A DNA stretch of 64,000 nucleotides from Luidia sarsii (taxonomy: Eukaryota; Echinodermata; Asteroidea; Paxillosida; Luidiidae): assembly GCA_949987565.1 (NCBI GenBank), contig OX465116.1:2753787-2817786 (forward strand). The letters run 5' to 3'. Under the pieces are notes generated by a model that was not told where the DNA came from, did no database searches, and worked only from the letters and a program-made list of their open reading frames with translations. A program made the translations under genes and the position numbers. This document shows positions 49,421-59,404 of the stretch, piece after piece (the stretch's first letter is position 1; each line of letters starts with the position of its first letter).

Positions 49421-49825
49421 ACATGCAAACCTTCAAATCTCATTTGAAATGCGCTCATACTTGAGGTCACCATAGGAATACACACAGACACACAGGCCCT
49501 TCACAAAATGAAGGTATAGGTTCTGGGTTAATTTCCCTCATCTGTCCTAATAGCCCAGATATTGAAAAGAAGGATTCTGACCACAGTTGCTTGGTGTAAC
49601 TGATCAGGACAAGAATGCTCATTCAGCGACAAACCACAACATTCATTTTCAGGTTACCGTATGTATGCCGTGGACAAAGCCTGAGCCAAACCAAGAGACC
49701 TTTACCCCCCCCCCAAAAAAAACCACAACAACCTCAGGAGCTGACTTCAGCTTTGTCTCTGTTATCCAAAACAGAGTGTAACGTTTGATACCCAAGAGAA
49801 ATGCCTCCATCTGTCATGTCAAGAT

Positions 49826-49935
49826 TTGATTTCAAGGTTTGCATGGTGGAAGTACCAAGTGGAAGGTTTGGGGTGACAACCTGTAACAACACATCTCTTT
49901 TGAGACAGAGTGTGACTCTGAAAAGAACTTGCAAA
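49826..49935. repeat. 'TTTGCGGTGACACC' family copy
   Basis: AGGTTTGCATGGTGGAAGTA then TTTGGGGTGACAAC and GTGTGACTCTGAAAAGAAC. Confidence 0.6.
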
Positions 49936-50110
49936 ATGGTTGAAATGGAGATAGAGCCAGAGGCTGAGACCAAGTCAGACTATTTTGGAGAAAGACTCCA
50001 GGGCATTCTGCTTTCATGCCTCGTACATTTCAAAATGGATGGAAGGAACGGCGATAAAGCAGGAGCCCGAGTCAGAGTCAGAGTCCAAGTCGGGTCGTAC
50101 ATTGACTCAC

Positions 50111-50323
50111 CGGAGCATAGGTTAAGATATTGACGTTGCCCATCGCCATGGAGACCAGCAGACGCAGTTTCTCGGCAACGGCCGCCTTGAGGCGGCCAGT
50201 GGGCAGGCTGGTCAGGCTGGTGGCCATGACCTGCAGGGCCGTCGCCACGGAGAATACGCGCAGCGTGCCAAAGACAGTGGCAATGAGGTACTCGGAACCG
50301 GTGACGTTGACTACCGGCGTCAT
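50111..50323 (-). CDS. Second gene, exon (213 bp)
   Basis: Acceptor CATCTGACAAAG side reads TTGTCAG; donor GTGAGTC. 71 codons, phase 0 at both ends. VVNVTGSEYLIATVFGTLRV then FSV is like a beta-propeller blade strand pair; the second half (GRLKAAVAEKLRLLVSMAMG) is helical. Its codon use is GC-rich, unlike the introns around it, as expected for a real exon. Confidence 0.75.
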
Positions 50324-50726
50324 CTGACAAAGTCATGGATGAAATCATCAGCTGATCAAGTTCACACTCACTTATAACAATTCACTGCATCTTAATGAAA
50401 ATGGGGCTTGATCCTTGGAGATATTGTGGGTTTTTTTTCTTCAGATATGAGTAATCGCTGAGTATGTACAGGCTATTCTTTTTAACTTAAAAAGACTTTG
50501 AAATATGAAAAGATTAATCTCAATGTCAAGTATTCAAACGTGGTTGCATGGTGTCAGGAATGCATTTTAGGTTCATTTTAAACAGTGTTGGATTGCAAAC
50601 CAATACGCCGTGATTTCAAAATGGCGGAATGGCCACTATTAACAGGTTACAATGGCCACTAATGGCTCTTAAAGTATGCGTATCCGTTCGCACGCAAAAC
50701 CTCTCTAGGATGATTATCCTTTTTAA

Positions 50727-51353
50727 CCCCTTGCATAAGGAGTACGTCTATAGCAGCTGTGGGATCTTCGAAATTTGGACGCCACTATTGTCCAAACTGT
50801 AGACAGACTCTTTTCAGTAAAATGTATCATGACAAATACCTTTTTTGACGTCAGTTGCTGCATGAATTGCCAGATCAATGGTAACAATGGCGCTATTGTG
50901 GGGCTTCATTGTGAATGATCGAGGGTCTGTGCGCTACTACGGAAGGCAGTGTGCTGGTCTGCCCCACAACCAATGCGGTCACTGGACAATCTGTGGAATG
51001 CACCCGCTGCCTTTACCACAAATTGCACGCTCTGTTGGGGCCGTCCAGCTGGATCCTTTGTCCGCTGCATTGCAGGAATGTTTGCGGTCAAAGGGTAGCA
51101 GTACACACAGTTCTCGGAGTCGTGTCGCACAGCCGACGCTCCATTGGACTACACACAAAAGGCCAATCTTTGAGGGCTGATAATCCCTTGACAAAAGCCA
51201 CACAGACTTCCTATTGTGCCACATTTGATTCACTGAATTAATAGTGCACTCTTATTTATTTATTTTGCAGGTTTATTGTTCTCTGATTGTTTAGCGAGCT
51301 TTTGAAATGGCACTGTGCCGGCCATTGGCAATAAAATAATGCCCAGTCAAGGG
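50727..51353. mobile_element. TTAA-flanked element A
   Basis: CCCCTTG after TTAA at the left (50723-50726) and CAAGGGG before TTA(G) at the right (51354-51357). The interior is homologous in inverted orientation to element B, for example AATCCCTTGACAAAAGCCAC here and its complement near 51535. TTAA targets are the mark of piggyBac-type transposons; the class is inferred. Confidence 0.6.
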
Positions 51354-51357
51354 GTTA

Positions 51358-51995
51358 GCCACTTCGCGCCGGGTTTTTTCAACGCCGATGACCGCCATAC
51401 GGGGTTTTTTGAAAAATGCATCATTATCAAATCTCGCTAAAACAATCGGAACAATATATTTCTGTGAAATAAATCGATAAGGGTATACAATGGGTACAAG
51501 AGAGTAATACCCGGCACAATTTGGACGTCGTTGTGGCTTTTGTCAAGAGATTATCCGTTCGAAAAAGGGCCCTTTGTGCGTCGTCAATGGAGTGTAATGG
51601 ACGTGTGTGTGTGTGTGTGAGCGTGTAAGGCGCTGTCAATCCTTGACTGCAGACTCCAGGCAGTCAAATCTTTGAGTTGGTCGGCCACAACCGAGCGTAC
51701 AGATTGAGGTAAAGTATCCCTCGATCCTCCACAGTAAAAGTCCCACAATTGCACAATTACTGCTGCTAATCTTGCAATTCATGTGGCAACTTGCGTCAAA
51801 AAGGGTCTTTGTACTGATTCGTATTGCTTTGTTCTAAGCTGAAAAGAGTCTTTTGTTTAGAATGTGGACAATAGTGGTGCCCGGATTCGGAGGGCCCTGT
51901 CGCATAGTCAAGCCAATGGAGCTCCGGATTCAGAGGGCCCCGTCGCATAGTCAAGCCAACGGAGCTCCGGATTCGGAGGTCCCGGCGCAAAGTGG
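51358..51995. mobile_element. TTAA-flanked element B
   Basis: CCACTTCGCGCCGGG at the left and CCCGGCGCAAAGTGG at the right, flanked by TTAG and TTAA. The right portion (from 51714) recurs at 55919-56158. It abuts element A, sharing one flank, so together they form a 1.27-kb inverted structure. Confidence 0.7.
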
Positions 51996-52052
51996 TTAAA
52001 GGAACAGGAGCAAGCAGCCTGAGAGGACTGTAGACTGTAGACGCTGACTGAC

Positions 52053-52226
52053 CCCAAAGCTGCAAAGGTCTTCCTTCAGGCACCGCATATGCTCCTCCTC
52101 AGTCAGACTGACATCAAACCGAGTGCTGGTGAAACACATTTCCCTCAGATCCACGACCACAAAGGAGATGTGAGGATCTGGGTATGGACCAACAGTTTTG
52201 GAGAAAAAAAAAGAACTCTGAAGAGC
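52053..52226 (-). CDS. Second gene, exon (174 bp)
   Basis: I place the start at an acceptor ACTTTCACGCAG, because it gives phase 0 as needed by the previous exon. A second possible acceptor 49 bp further in (CATACCCAG) would break the frame. Donor is GTCAGT, weak. Peptide: YPDPHISFVVVDLREMCFTS, beta-like, then LTEEEHMRCLKEDLCSFG, helical. Confidence 0.65.
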
Positions 52227-52275
52227 CTGCGTGAAAGTCAAGTTTAAAATTTGAATCTTAAAAGTTCAGGGGCCT

Positions 52276-52424
52276 GGGGTGGATTTCACAAAGCCTTACG
52301 ATGCATCGTAGCTCAACTTACGATGGATAACCCATTGTATGTTCTGGTACACCGTATGGTTTCTGTGCTTTGCTCATCGTCTTGCGATTAATCGTAAGTT
52401 ACAAGTTTGGTGTGAAATCGACCA
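52276..52424. mobile_element. 150-bp inverted-repeat element, copy 1
   Basis: Ends GGTGGATTTCACA and TGTGAAATCGACC are inverted with one mismatch. Interior GATGCATCGTA and ATCGTCTTGCGATTAATCGT. Copy 2 is at 63379-63518. Confidence 0.75.
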
Positions 52425-53465
52425 CTGGAGTTGTAACCCTAGGGGAGTATTCTATTTTCAAGCGTCATGAGACAAACAAGAAATAAAGTCAGAAATTGGA
52501 TGAGATTTATAAGACTCCTGACTCAGACTCAAGTTTGAATTAAATCTTATTTTCCATGCCTAGGACTTGAACCCTGACCTACTGACGAAAAAAACCAATG
52601 TCAAATGCTACCCACCTTTTGTATGGAAAAAGCAAATGGGTTGATGAAATGATTTTGTCAAAGATCTATTTGATACAAAGTGCAAGAAGGCCTATTACTT
52701 GTTAATGGAATTTGAAAGAAACAAAAATTGGAAAATGAAATGATTTTGTCAAAAATCTATTTGATACAATGTGCAAGAAGGCCTATTACTAGTTAATGGA
52801 ATTTGAAAGAAAACAAAATTGGAGAATGAGTTTGCGATATTGTTTTTGATTTCAAGGTGACTCATGATTTGTGCTCGAGCCTTGACCTTTGTGACTGGGT
52901 CACAAGTCTTTACGGACTGATTTGGGGTATTTGGGGTCAAAGACTGGTTGATGTTGACAGGCATGCAACTCTTGAATTGTAAAATAAGAGGAAAATGTCC
53001 GAATGAAACTGCGAGCGCGAAGCACGAAGCCCTTACGGCATGTGGGAAAATTTTGGATTCTAGATGCTCTGTGGTACACTCTGAGCAGTTTGTGACAACT
53101 TATGACTTTAAGCTGAGTGACAGATTTCAACCTTTTTCAAGGCATACACCCAGAAAATTGATTTTTTTGGGGGGGTGTTTACACAAAATGAAAAGTAAAC
53201 ATCAAAGTTTTTAACCTGATCTCAGCATGTGTTTTAAATAATAGTTTGGGAGAAGAAATATTCAGATGCATTTTTATATATTATTTTATGGCCGAATTAA
53301 AAAAAATGCGGAAATCCGCGGATCCGCGGAAAAGTTGCATGCCTGTGTTGATGAGTGGTTGCTGGCCAAGCATGATGTAGGCAAACAAAGGTGACTTCTA
53401 AGAACACGTCTTTGGTCTTTGCGGTCAACACTCCAGCATGGTAAGAAAGTTCACAGGATCATATT

Positions 53466-53949
53466 TGTGACCCGGCACAGTGACATGAGGAATATCCCAC
53501 CAAAACACTTAAACGATTTAACAACTCCTGAAGTCAAAGTATCTTCTCAATTCGATAAAAAATCAATTTTTTTTTGTATTTTCAGAAAGTTAATGTATTT
53601 GATGATGTTATGTCCAAAGGATTTTTCCAAAATCAGTCTCTAAATGTTGGAAAAATGGGGATTTCGGGGAAGTGTTTGTGTACTGTTTTCATGAAAATGT
53701 AAAGTTCCTGCCTTTTTGAATGGCCACTTTCGAGGAGTTAGACTGGTGCTGCTTTATTATGTCTGGTACTAAATGAATGTGCGAACTTCCCTTGTTACAA
53801 CCTTGTTACTTCCCTTCATTTACAACAAAGTTCACACGGAAATAATTTTGATATCATTTGAAAGCTAATGGTATACTCTTTCACATCATTAGAAAATCTC
53901 AAAATATCAACAGTGGGGGTTATTCCTCATTTTGCTGTGCCGGGTCACA
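53466..53949 (+). mobile_element. Inverted-repeat element, TGTGACCC ends, copy 2
   Basis: TGTGACCCGGCACAG at the left, GCTGTGCCGGGTCACA at the right. Same orientation as 44515-44983 and alike along the whole length. Flanks do not show a TA pair as cleanly as copy 1. Confidence 0.85.
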
Positions 53950-54184
53950 TTTATTTGTTTATTTGAGGGACAAACCTTTTGGAGGGAAGGCTGGAAAGAG
54001 AAGCATCAATGCAAGCGCCATCCCACACGACGTCTGCTGGACTGACAGAATACGACTGCAGTGATTCTAACCAGGCAGTCACAAACAAAGCAAAATCAAA
54101 AACAGGCAAAAAATGTTGGACGGAATCGGTTGGTTTGCCGTCTATATATGTCGACAAAATGGAGCCATCACAGACATAAGATGT

Positions 54185-54392
54185 TTGCATTGAGGAGAAT
54201 GTAATCCAAGGAGAGTTTGCCCTGCTCCACACGATAAGCACTGAGTGCTCAGTGCTTTGCCTGACTACTGCTTTCTGGTGCAGACGTCTTAGCCACTTGG
54301 CCTCCGAGCTGGTCGAGATCACATGGGGGATTTGAATAATGTAAAGCGGCGGGTACCGCATTGCGTCATTAAAAATAACATGAGGTTTTTGC
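54185..54392 (-). mobile_element. tRNA-derived SINE copy, left part
   Basis: GAGGAGAATGTAATCCAAGG, GATAAGCACTGAGTGCTCAG, and CCACTTGGCCTCCGAGCTGG in the family order. It is cut at its right side by the Penelope-like insertion at 54393-54815. Confidence 0.65.
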
Positions 54393-54815
54393 CTATCTAA
54401 AATTTAGTGGGCCTGACGTTTCGATCCTACATGTGTAGCAGGACCTTTCTCAAAGGCAGAGTGACAAGGACAAAACAGATACACGTACACGAAGGCAGGG
54501 GGGAGAGAGTGAATAGGACACGGATGAGAAACAAAGGACAAAGAGTGAAGCTGGTAGGGAGAGATCAAAGGGAAGGGCAAGGGGTAGGGTAGGGATTAGT
54601 GAGAGGAGGGGGAAAGATCAAAGAGAAGGGCAAGGAGTGGGGTAGGGATTAGTGACAAGAGGGGGAAAGATCAAAGAGAGAAGTGTGAAGGACTGAACAC
54701 AAAAGAAGGATTATCAGAAAGCTGCATGGTGTTAGTCATTACCCTCCTGGATGTTGAGACCATGTGGTTGAATAGTCCGAAGACGCTTCATCCACATTTT
54801 CTCACGGGGTTTTTC
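54393..54815 (-). mobile_element. 5'-truncated Penelope-like retroelement, 3' end
   Basis: On the minus strand the insertion starts with REKMWMKRLRTIQPHGLN and stops a few residues later. The (W)-x-x-(L)-x-T-x-x-P-x-GLN pattern is what the end of the GIY-YIG endonuclease domain of Penelope-like elements looks like. A CT-rich 3' UTR with a 58-bp duplication follows, then the CGAAACGTC module. Exact 13-bp direct repeats ATGAGGTTTTTGC flank it (54380-54392 and 54816-54828), a target-site duplication within a SINE. Confidence 0.65.
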
Positions 54816-54828
54816 ATGAGGTTTTTGC

Positions 54829-55050
54829 GTCGAGTAAAATGTAATCCAATGAGGGTTTGCCCTGCTCAACATTATGAGCACAGGGCCCAGTGTTTTGCCC
54901 GACGCCTGATGAAAAAATAAAGGCAGGTCGGCCGGGATTTGAACCCATGACTCCCGCTTTCTAGTGCATACATTCTTAACCACTTGACCACCGAGCTGGT
55001 TGAGGTCGTGTGGGGGATTTGAATAATGCATAGCGGCGGGTACTGCATTG
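54829..55050 (-). mobile_element. tRNA-derived SINE copy, best preserved
   Basis: On the minus strand: AACCAGCTCGGTGGTCAAGT (A-box region, TGGTCAAGTGGTTAAG), then GGGTTCAAATCCCGGCC (B box). The conserved tail has CTGATGAAAAAATAAAGG-like sequence in + orientation and TTTGCCCTGCTCAACATTAT. A partial further unit continues to about 55170. Confidence 0.7.
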
Positions 55051-55209
55051 CATCATAGATATAACATGATGTTTGCGTCATGGAGAATGTAAATCAAGGA
55101 GGGTTTGCCCTGCTCAATGTGATAAGCACTGAGTGCTCAATGCTTATGTCTCATTGAAAAAGTGGAGGCAGCCTTCCCATTCATGGTTGTTCTTGCTTGT
55201 CTCGAAAAT

Positions 55210-55850
55210 GTACAGGGCCTGATGTTTCCATCCATGCAGGATCTTTCTTAAAGGCAGACACTATGAACATCTAAACCGTGAAAATGGGGTGAAAATGTCA
55301 GTTCGCCGTGAAACTAAAAAGTCACTGCCATTTCACGATGCATTTTACAGTGAATTCATCGTGAAAATAATCACTTCTCTGACCTGATAAGGACATCTTC
55401 AGGTCACTAAAGAGACTGTGAAGAAACCTTGAATATCTAGGGTGGCAAGCTCCAGCCTTGAGGGATGGCTAATTCAATTACCAGTAGGTACCACCAGCCC
55501 CATAGAGGTGCTGTATTGTGTCCTTGTACCTGTCATTCCCAGATACTTCTAAATTGCCTCTAGCCATTTACCACCAGGAATGTGGCCTTGGAGACCACTG
55601 GTGAAAACACCGTGAAAATGACTTGGCTAACTGTGTGCTATGTAATACGGGTGAAAACACGGTGAATTTTCTTTTCACGGTTAAATGACATTTTCACCCC
55701 ATTTTCATGGTTTAGATGTTTTATAGTGAGAAGGCCTTCGTAAAAGATCCGGCTAGGATTTAAATGTCCGGCCCACATCATTTTTGAGATCTGCCATTTG
55801 ATCGGTGAGCATTTTGCAATAACTTGGGATGACTATGTCTGTTTACGAAA
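55210..55850. mobile_element. CGAAACGTC module pair split by an inserted element
   Basis: Left half GGCCTGATGTTTCCATCCAT (55217) and right half CGGCTAGGATTTAAATGTCC (55750) face each other and are separated by the inverted-repeat element at 55259-55728. A tail like that at 61.8 kb follows (GATCGGTGAGCATTTTGCAA). Confidence 0.55.
55259..55728. mobile_element. 470-bp inverted-repeat element, 40-bp ends
   Basis: ACATCTAAACCGTGAAAATG and GGGGTGAAAATGTCA at the left; their complement TGACATTTTCACCCC and CATGGTTTAGATGTTTTATA at the right. The ends match over about 40 bp with few mismatches. No coding capacity. Confidence 0.85.
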
Positions 55851-55918
55851 TGAAGGTTTAGACTCGGTTTAGACTGGATACAGGCATCTGGAAACAAGTG
55901 TTTGGCCCCTGTAAAGCA

Positions 55919-56161
55919 CGGTATCCCTCGATCCTCCACAGTAAAAGTCCCACAATTGCACAATTACTGCTGCTAATCTTGCAATTCATGTGGCAACTTG
56001 CGTCAAAAAGGGTCCTTGAACTGATTCGTATTGCTTTATTCTAAGCTGAAAAGAGTCTTTGTTTAGAATGTGGACAATAGTGGTGCCTGGATTCAGAGGG
56101 CCCCGTCGCATAGTCAAGCCAATGGAGCCCCGGATTCGGAGGTCCCGGCGCGAAGTGGTTA
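55919..56161 (+). mobile_element. Partial copy of element B
   Basis: CGGTATCCCTCGATCCTCCA to CCCGGCGCGAAGTGGTTAAG, nearly identical to 51710-51999 apart from a missing internal repeat of GATTCGGAGGGCCC. The left half of the element is absent. Confidence 0.8.
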
Positions 56162-56229
56162 AGGGCCTATATTCTTGTTTGGTTGGTTGGTTTTGATCTC
56201 TAAAGGGAAGGGGGGGGGGCTAGACATAC

Positions 56230-56349
56230 CTTTGCTGGCTGGTAGTAGCTGGTAGAGTGCTTGAGAAGTGTGTCCATATTGGAGTGTTTCAGGACAGTGT
56301 GGAAGACACTGCCTGTTTCCTGCACGTTCTTGGGACAGTAGACATGAAG
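56230..56349 (-). CDS. Second gene, exon (120 bp)
   Basis: Acceptor CATCTCAG, donor GTATGTC. 40 codons, phase 0 at both ends. LHVYCPKNVQETGSVFHTVL then KHSTSYYQPAK. No family match made. Confidence 0.75.
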
Positions 56350-56506
56350 CTGAGATGGCGGATGGGGGGAAAAGGGGATGGCAGTGTGTCACGCAATAGA
56401 TCCTGCCTATGGATCTTAAACACTATGCCCAACCATGAAGACACTTCAGAGGGATCTTGGAGCATATGCCAGAATTAGCTGGATTCAAAACCAAAGACTA
56501 CCATGA

Positions 56507-57063
56507 CGTGTTTAAAGGTATACAGAAATCAAAATTAACTTGGGGTTAAGTAAATCGGTATTGTTATAAAACCAAATGTGTCTATACTTTTTTAAACCAA
56601 TAAATGATTAATTTAGCCCACAAAACACTATATTTTGGTCCGAAAATTGTTCCCTCCACTTTGGAGACAAATGTACTACGTCACATACAGAATTTGTGGT
56701 CAGCCTTGAGGTCGTGCGCTTTGCACTGGCCCTGCATTGTCTCTATTGTCTATCATCCGTAAATACGTCACTGTCACATGCGCAGTCGCGCTTTATCATC
56801 TCAGCATTTTGATCGCCTCGCTCGGCTGCTTTTGGTCTGTATGTGACGTCACATGCTCATCAGGGGGAATTTTTGGGGGCGGGTGAACATGGACTTATTT
56901 CAACGTTTTGGGGCAAAATAAGGAGCTAACAATTTTTTGAAAAAATCAATCCTGTATTGATTATATTGTGAACATTAGGAGAGTTTTTAGCTCTTTTTTT
57001 TAAATCCTATTTTTGTAGACCTTTATCACTATGCCCACTACTTTAGTAAATTTTTTAAAGGGA
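56507..57063. other. Intron stretch with possible transposon
   Basis: AAAGGTATACAGAAATCAAA near the left and TTTTTGTAGACCTTTATCAC, GTAAATTTTTTAAAGGG at the right are loosely complementary; the middle has CpG-rich ACGTCA words. It may be an old inverted-repeat element. I see no gene. Confidence 0.3.
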
Positions 57064-57117
57064 ATTGAAAGAATACACACACACTGATACACCGGGGCGG
57101 ACTCCTCACACACTCAC

Positions 57118-57261
57118 CATGGTGTTGTTGGACTTGAACTCTTTGTGCCAGACGACCTCCAGCTGCATCTTGTCCAGTTTCTGGGAGGCTTTCTCCCTGG
57201 CGGCCAGCCTCTCCTGTCGGCTGACCTTCTTCTCCGCCAACGCGCTGTCGCTGAAGTGGAC
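57118..57261 (-). CDS. Second gene, exon (144 bp)
   Basis: Acceptor GTTTCGTCCAG, donor GTGAGTG. 48 codons, phase 0 at both ends. The peptide is strongly charged: EKKVSRQERLAAREKASQKL then DKMQLEVVWHKEF, consistent with a helix or short coiled coil after the propeller. It is GC-rich compared with its flanks. Confidence 0.8.
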
Positions 57262-57337
57262 CTGGACGAAACGAAAACGGGGGAACAGGGGAGAGTACAC
57301 AAGTCCGTACATCATGTGAGTCTTGGTGCGGTAAGAC

Positions 57338-57430
57338 TCGAAGGTTTGCATGGCGGAAATACCGAGTGGAAAGTTTGCGGTGACACCGTGTAGCACTTTC
57401 GCGAAGGAAAAGCTCTGAAAAGAGGCGGTA
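57338..57430. repeat. 'TTTGCGGTGACACC' family copy
   Basis: AAGGTTTGCATGGCGGAAAT, AAAGTTTGCGGTGACACCGT and AAGCTCTGAAAAGAGGCGGT. It lies directly beside the inverted-repeat element at 57453. Confidence 0.65.
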
Positions 57431-57452
57431 TCTCTCAGTGTGTTAAAACATA

Positions 57453-57947
57453 AGCCGCGTTTCCACTGGACTAGAATTTAACCGAGACGATGGTTACATT
57501 TCTAATAGTCAAATTTGACCGTCGTTCTCACTTGGACTTTTGAGTCGGTCAAATTTAACCGAGACGATGGTTCAAATAACCGAGCTGGCAATATAACGGC
57601 TCATGAAGGTCAAGTGTCAGCCGGATACACAATGTATGTGTGTACATTTAGCGCGCGATATGAAGCAGACGCTGTGCACAGTGCATGTACGTGTTACGTC
57701 TTAGGCCGGATGTGGTTTTTTACCGAGTCCCGTTTAACCGAGTGGTGCGTTTCCACTGGACCAATCGGCTCGGTTAAACTTACCTGGTCACTTTTACTGG
57801 GCAGAGGTTGCTCGGTAAAAGTAACCATTGGACTCGGTTAAAGTAACCGAGAGAAATTTGACTGGGCCGTTTCCACTGGACTTATTTGGGTCAAAGTAAC
57901 CATCGTTTCATTACTTTGACCAAAATAAGTCCAGTGGAAACGCGGCT
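57453..57947 (+). mobile_element. 495-bp inverted-repeat element, PIF/Harbinger-like, copy 2
   Basis: Ends AGCCGCGTTTCCACTGGAC and GTCCAGTGGAAACGCGGCT. It reads on the opposite strand to the copy at 45834-46329 and aligns over its full length. Flanks are ATA and TTC, so no target duplication survives. The 75-residue frame shared by both copies is a by-product, not a gene. Confidence 0.85.
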
Positions 57948-57959
57948 TTCGTGAAGTTA

Positions 57960-58170
57960 TTTAGGAGGGCCTGATGTTAGGATCCCAAGAAGGACCTTTC
58001 TCAAAGGCAGAATGACAGGGACAAAACAAATAGCGATGGGGGAGAGTAAACAGGGACACGGATGACGGACAGAGGACAAAGGGGATAGCTGGTAGGGTGA
58101 GATCAGAGGGAAGGGCAGGGGTTTGGGTCGGGATTAGGTAGTGGAAGGGGGAAACATCAAGGACTTGGTG
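57960..58170 (-). mobile_element. Penelope-like retroelement 3' end, second copy
   Basis: GGCCTGATGTTAGGATCCC, AAGGACCTTTCTCAAAGGCA and GACAGGGACAAAACAAATA, then purine-rich sequence that aligns with 54409-54690 (AGGGAAGGGCAGGGG). The GIY-YIG part is not present. Confidence 0.55.
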
Positions 58171-58400
58171 AAGCTAGTGAGAACTGAATCAAAACTTCAA
58201 AACTTAATCAAGATACACACAACTGATGCCATATGCTCAGTAACTACAATGCCACAGCTGCTACCTATCTTAAATTAGGAATTCTTCTGCTAAGAAAAAG
58301 GAAACACAGAGCACACTACACAGGAATACATGTGTTTTTCCAAGCCAAAAATCAGAATCTGATGTCATGAGCTTGTAACAGTACAGTACAGTTTAGGTCC

Positions 58401-58932
58401 TCATTTTGAAGCTTTAGGCTTCATATGAGTCAGGACTCCTAGGAGCCTGGTGAAACCAGTCTTCGACTGTGTTTCTCTTTTAATCTGCTCAATAGAAAGA
58501 TCACCCAGTAGTCCTGAGATACCTATCCTGGGATCTCGATAGTATGGGACTCTAGGGATAAAAAATAAACTAAGCTTGGTCAAATTTGTATTTTACCTAC
58601 GACATATATGAGCTATGTATTTCAGATACTGGACATTAATATAATCCCGTAGTGGTTGACTTTTTGTTATGCGCTCTAGATCAATATTAGCAAAGAAAAG
58701 GGCATGATTAATTTCACCTTCTACTAGTGATGGTTTCCTGCGGAATCCATCCTTGATCATTCGCCTTAGAAAACCATACCAATTACTTTCAATCCTTTTT
58801 ATTTATTTCTCACTTGGCCTCCAGCATTGGGTAGCATATGCTAGTCTAGGACGAACACATGCTTCAAGTATTTTAGTCCAAATGGGCATATGTACTTCCC
58901 TGTCAAAAAGTAATACATGTTTACTGAAAAAG
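58401..58932 (-). pseudogene. Non-LTR reverse transcriptase, C-terminal remnant
   Basis: One minus-strand frame, broken by two in-frame stops (near 58783 and 58587), reads KILEACVRPRLAYATQCWRP, then IESNWYGFLRRMIKDGFRRK, ITKSQPLRDYINVQYLKYIA, and after the second stop YYRDPRIGISGLLGDLSIEQ and IKRETQSKTGFTRLL. RPRLxYAxQxWRP is the well-known stretch behind the reverse-transcriptase palm of many non-LTR elements, and the rest fits the C-terminal end of such ORFs. It lies in an intron of the second gene and in the same direction. Confidence 0.8.
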
Positions 58933-59256
58933 ATGAATGAATCCTCCGAAATAGGAATGGTTGGCAGCTATGTAATGACCAGCCTGCAAAACACATGAAG
59001 AGAGGGTGATCTCCCAATCCTAGTGGGACCTTGCCTAATGCAGCAGAGTCCGGTCTCAGAGGCAGAAGCCTGTCTCGTTGCAGTACATCGGACAGAGAGT
59101 CTGAGTCTTCCATGCTCGCTGCAAAGCGACCGGCACCAGACCGCAGTCTGTTCACCTGTAAACCCAGGGCTTTCTGGGAAGAGAGGTCGACAGTGGGTTT
59201 GGCTGGGGAAGTCTTCCTGACATGATTTGAGCTTCTCAGGAACAGGAGGCGCATAC

Positions 59257-59314
59257 CTTTGGCTGGTCATCTGGTCTTGGACTGTAGACCCTCTCGGCCA
59301 ATTCTAACTGGTAT
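59257..59314 (-). CDS. Second gene, small exon (58 bp)
   Basis: Acceptor GAGCCGAGTTCAAG, donor GTATGC. It begins with one base completing the Arg codon left open by the previous exon (AG+A), then 19 codons: YQLELAERVYSPRPDDQPK. Next exon is in phase 0. It is too short to be picked by length; splice sites, phase and composition support it. Confidence 0.7.
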
Positions 59315-59404
59315 CTTGAACTCGGCTCAAACCAGCCAAAATGACTCAGTGACTCACTGTATATAAAAAAAAGCAATTTGACCAATGGATATAATTAAGA
59401 ATTT

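Noticed and set aside
50878..51241. Overlapping frames of 74-108 residues
   Set aside because: They lie within TTAA element A and have no transposase features.
45941..57841. Pair of similar 75- to 108-residue frames at 45941-46168 and 57515-57841
   Set aside because: They lie within two copies of a non-coding inverted-repeat element. Shared sequence is due to the element, not to a protein.
58841..59254. 137-residue minus-strand frame next to the small exon
   Set aside because: It overlaps the reverse-transcriptase remnant in another frame at its left end and crosses a good donor at its right end. No family seen; probably chance.
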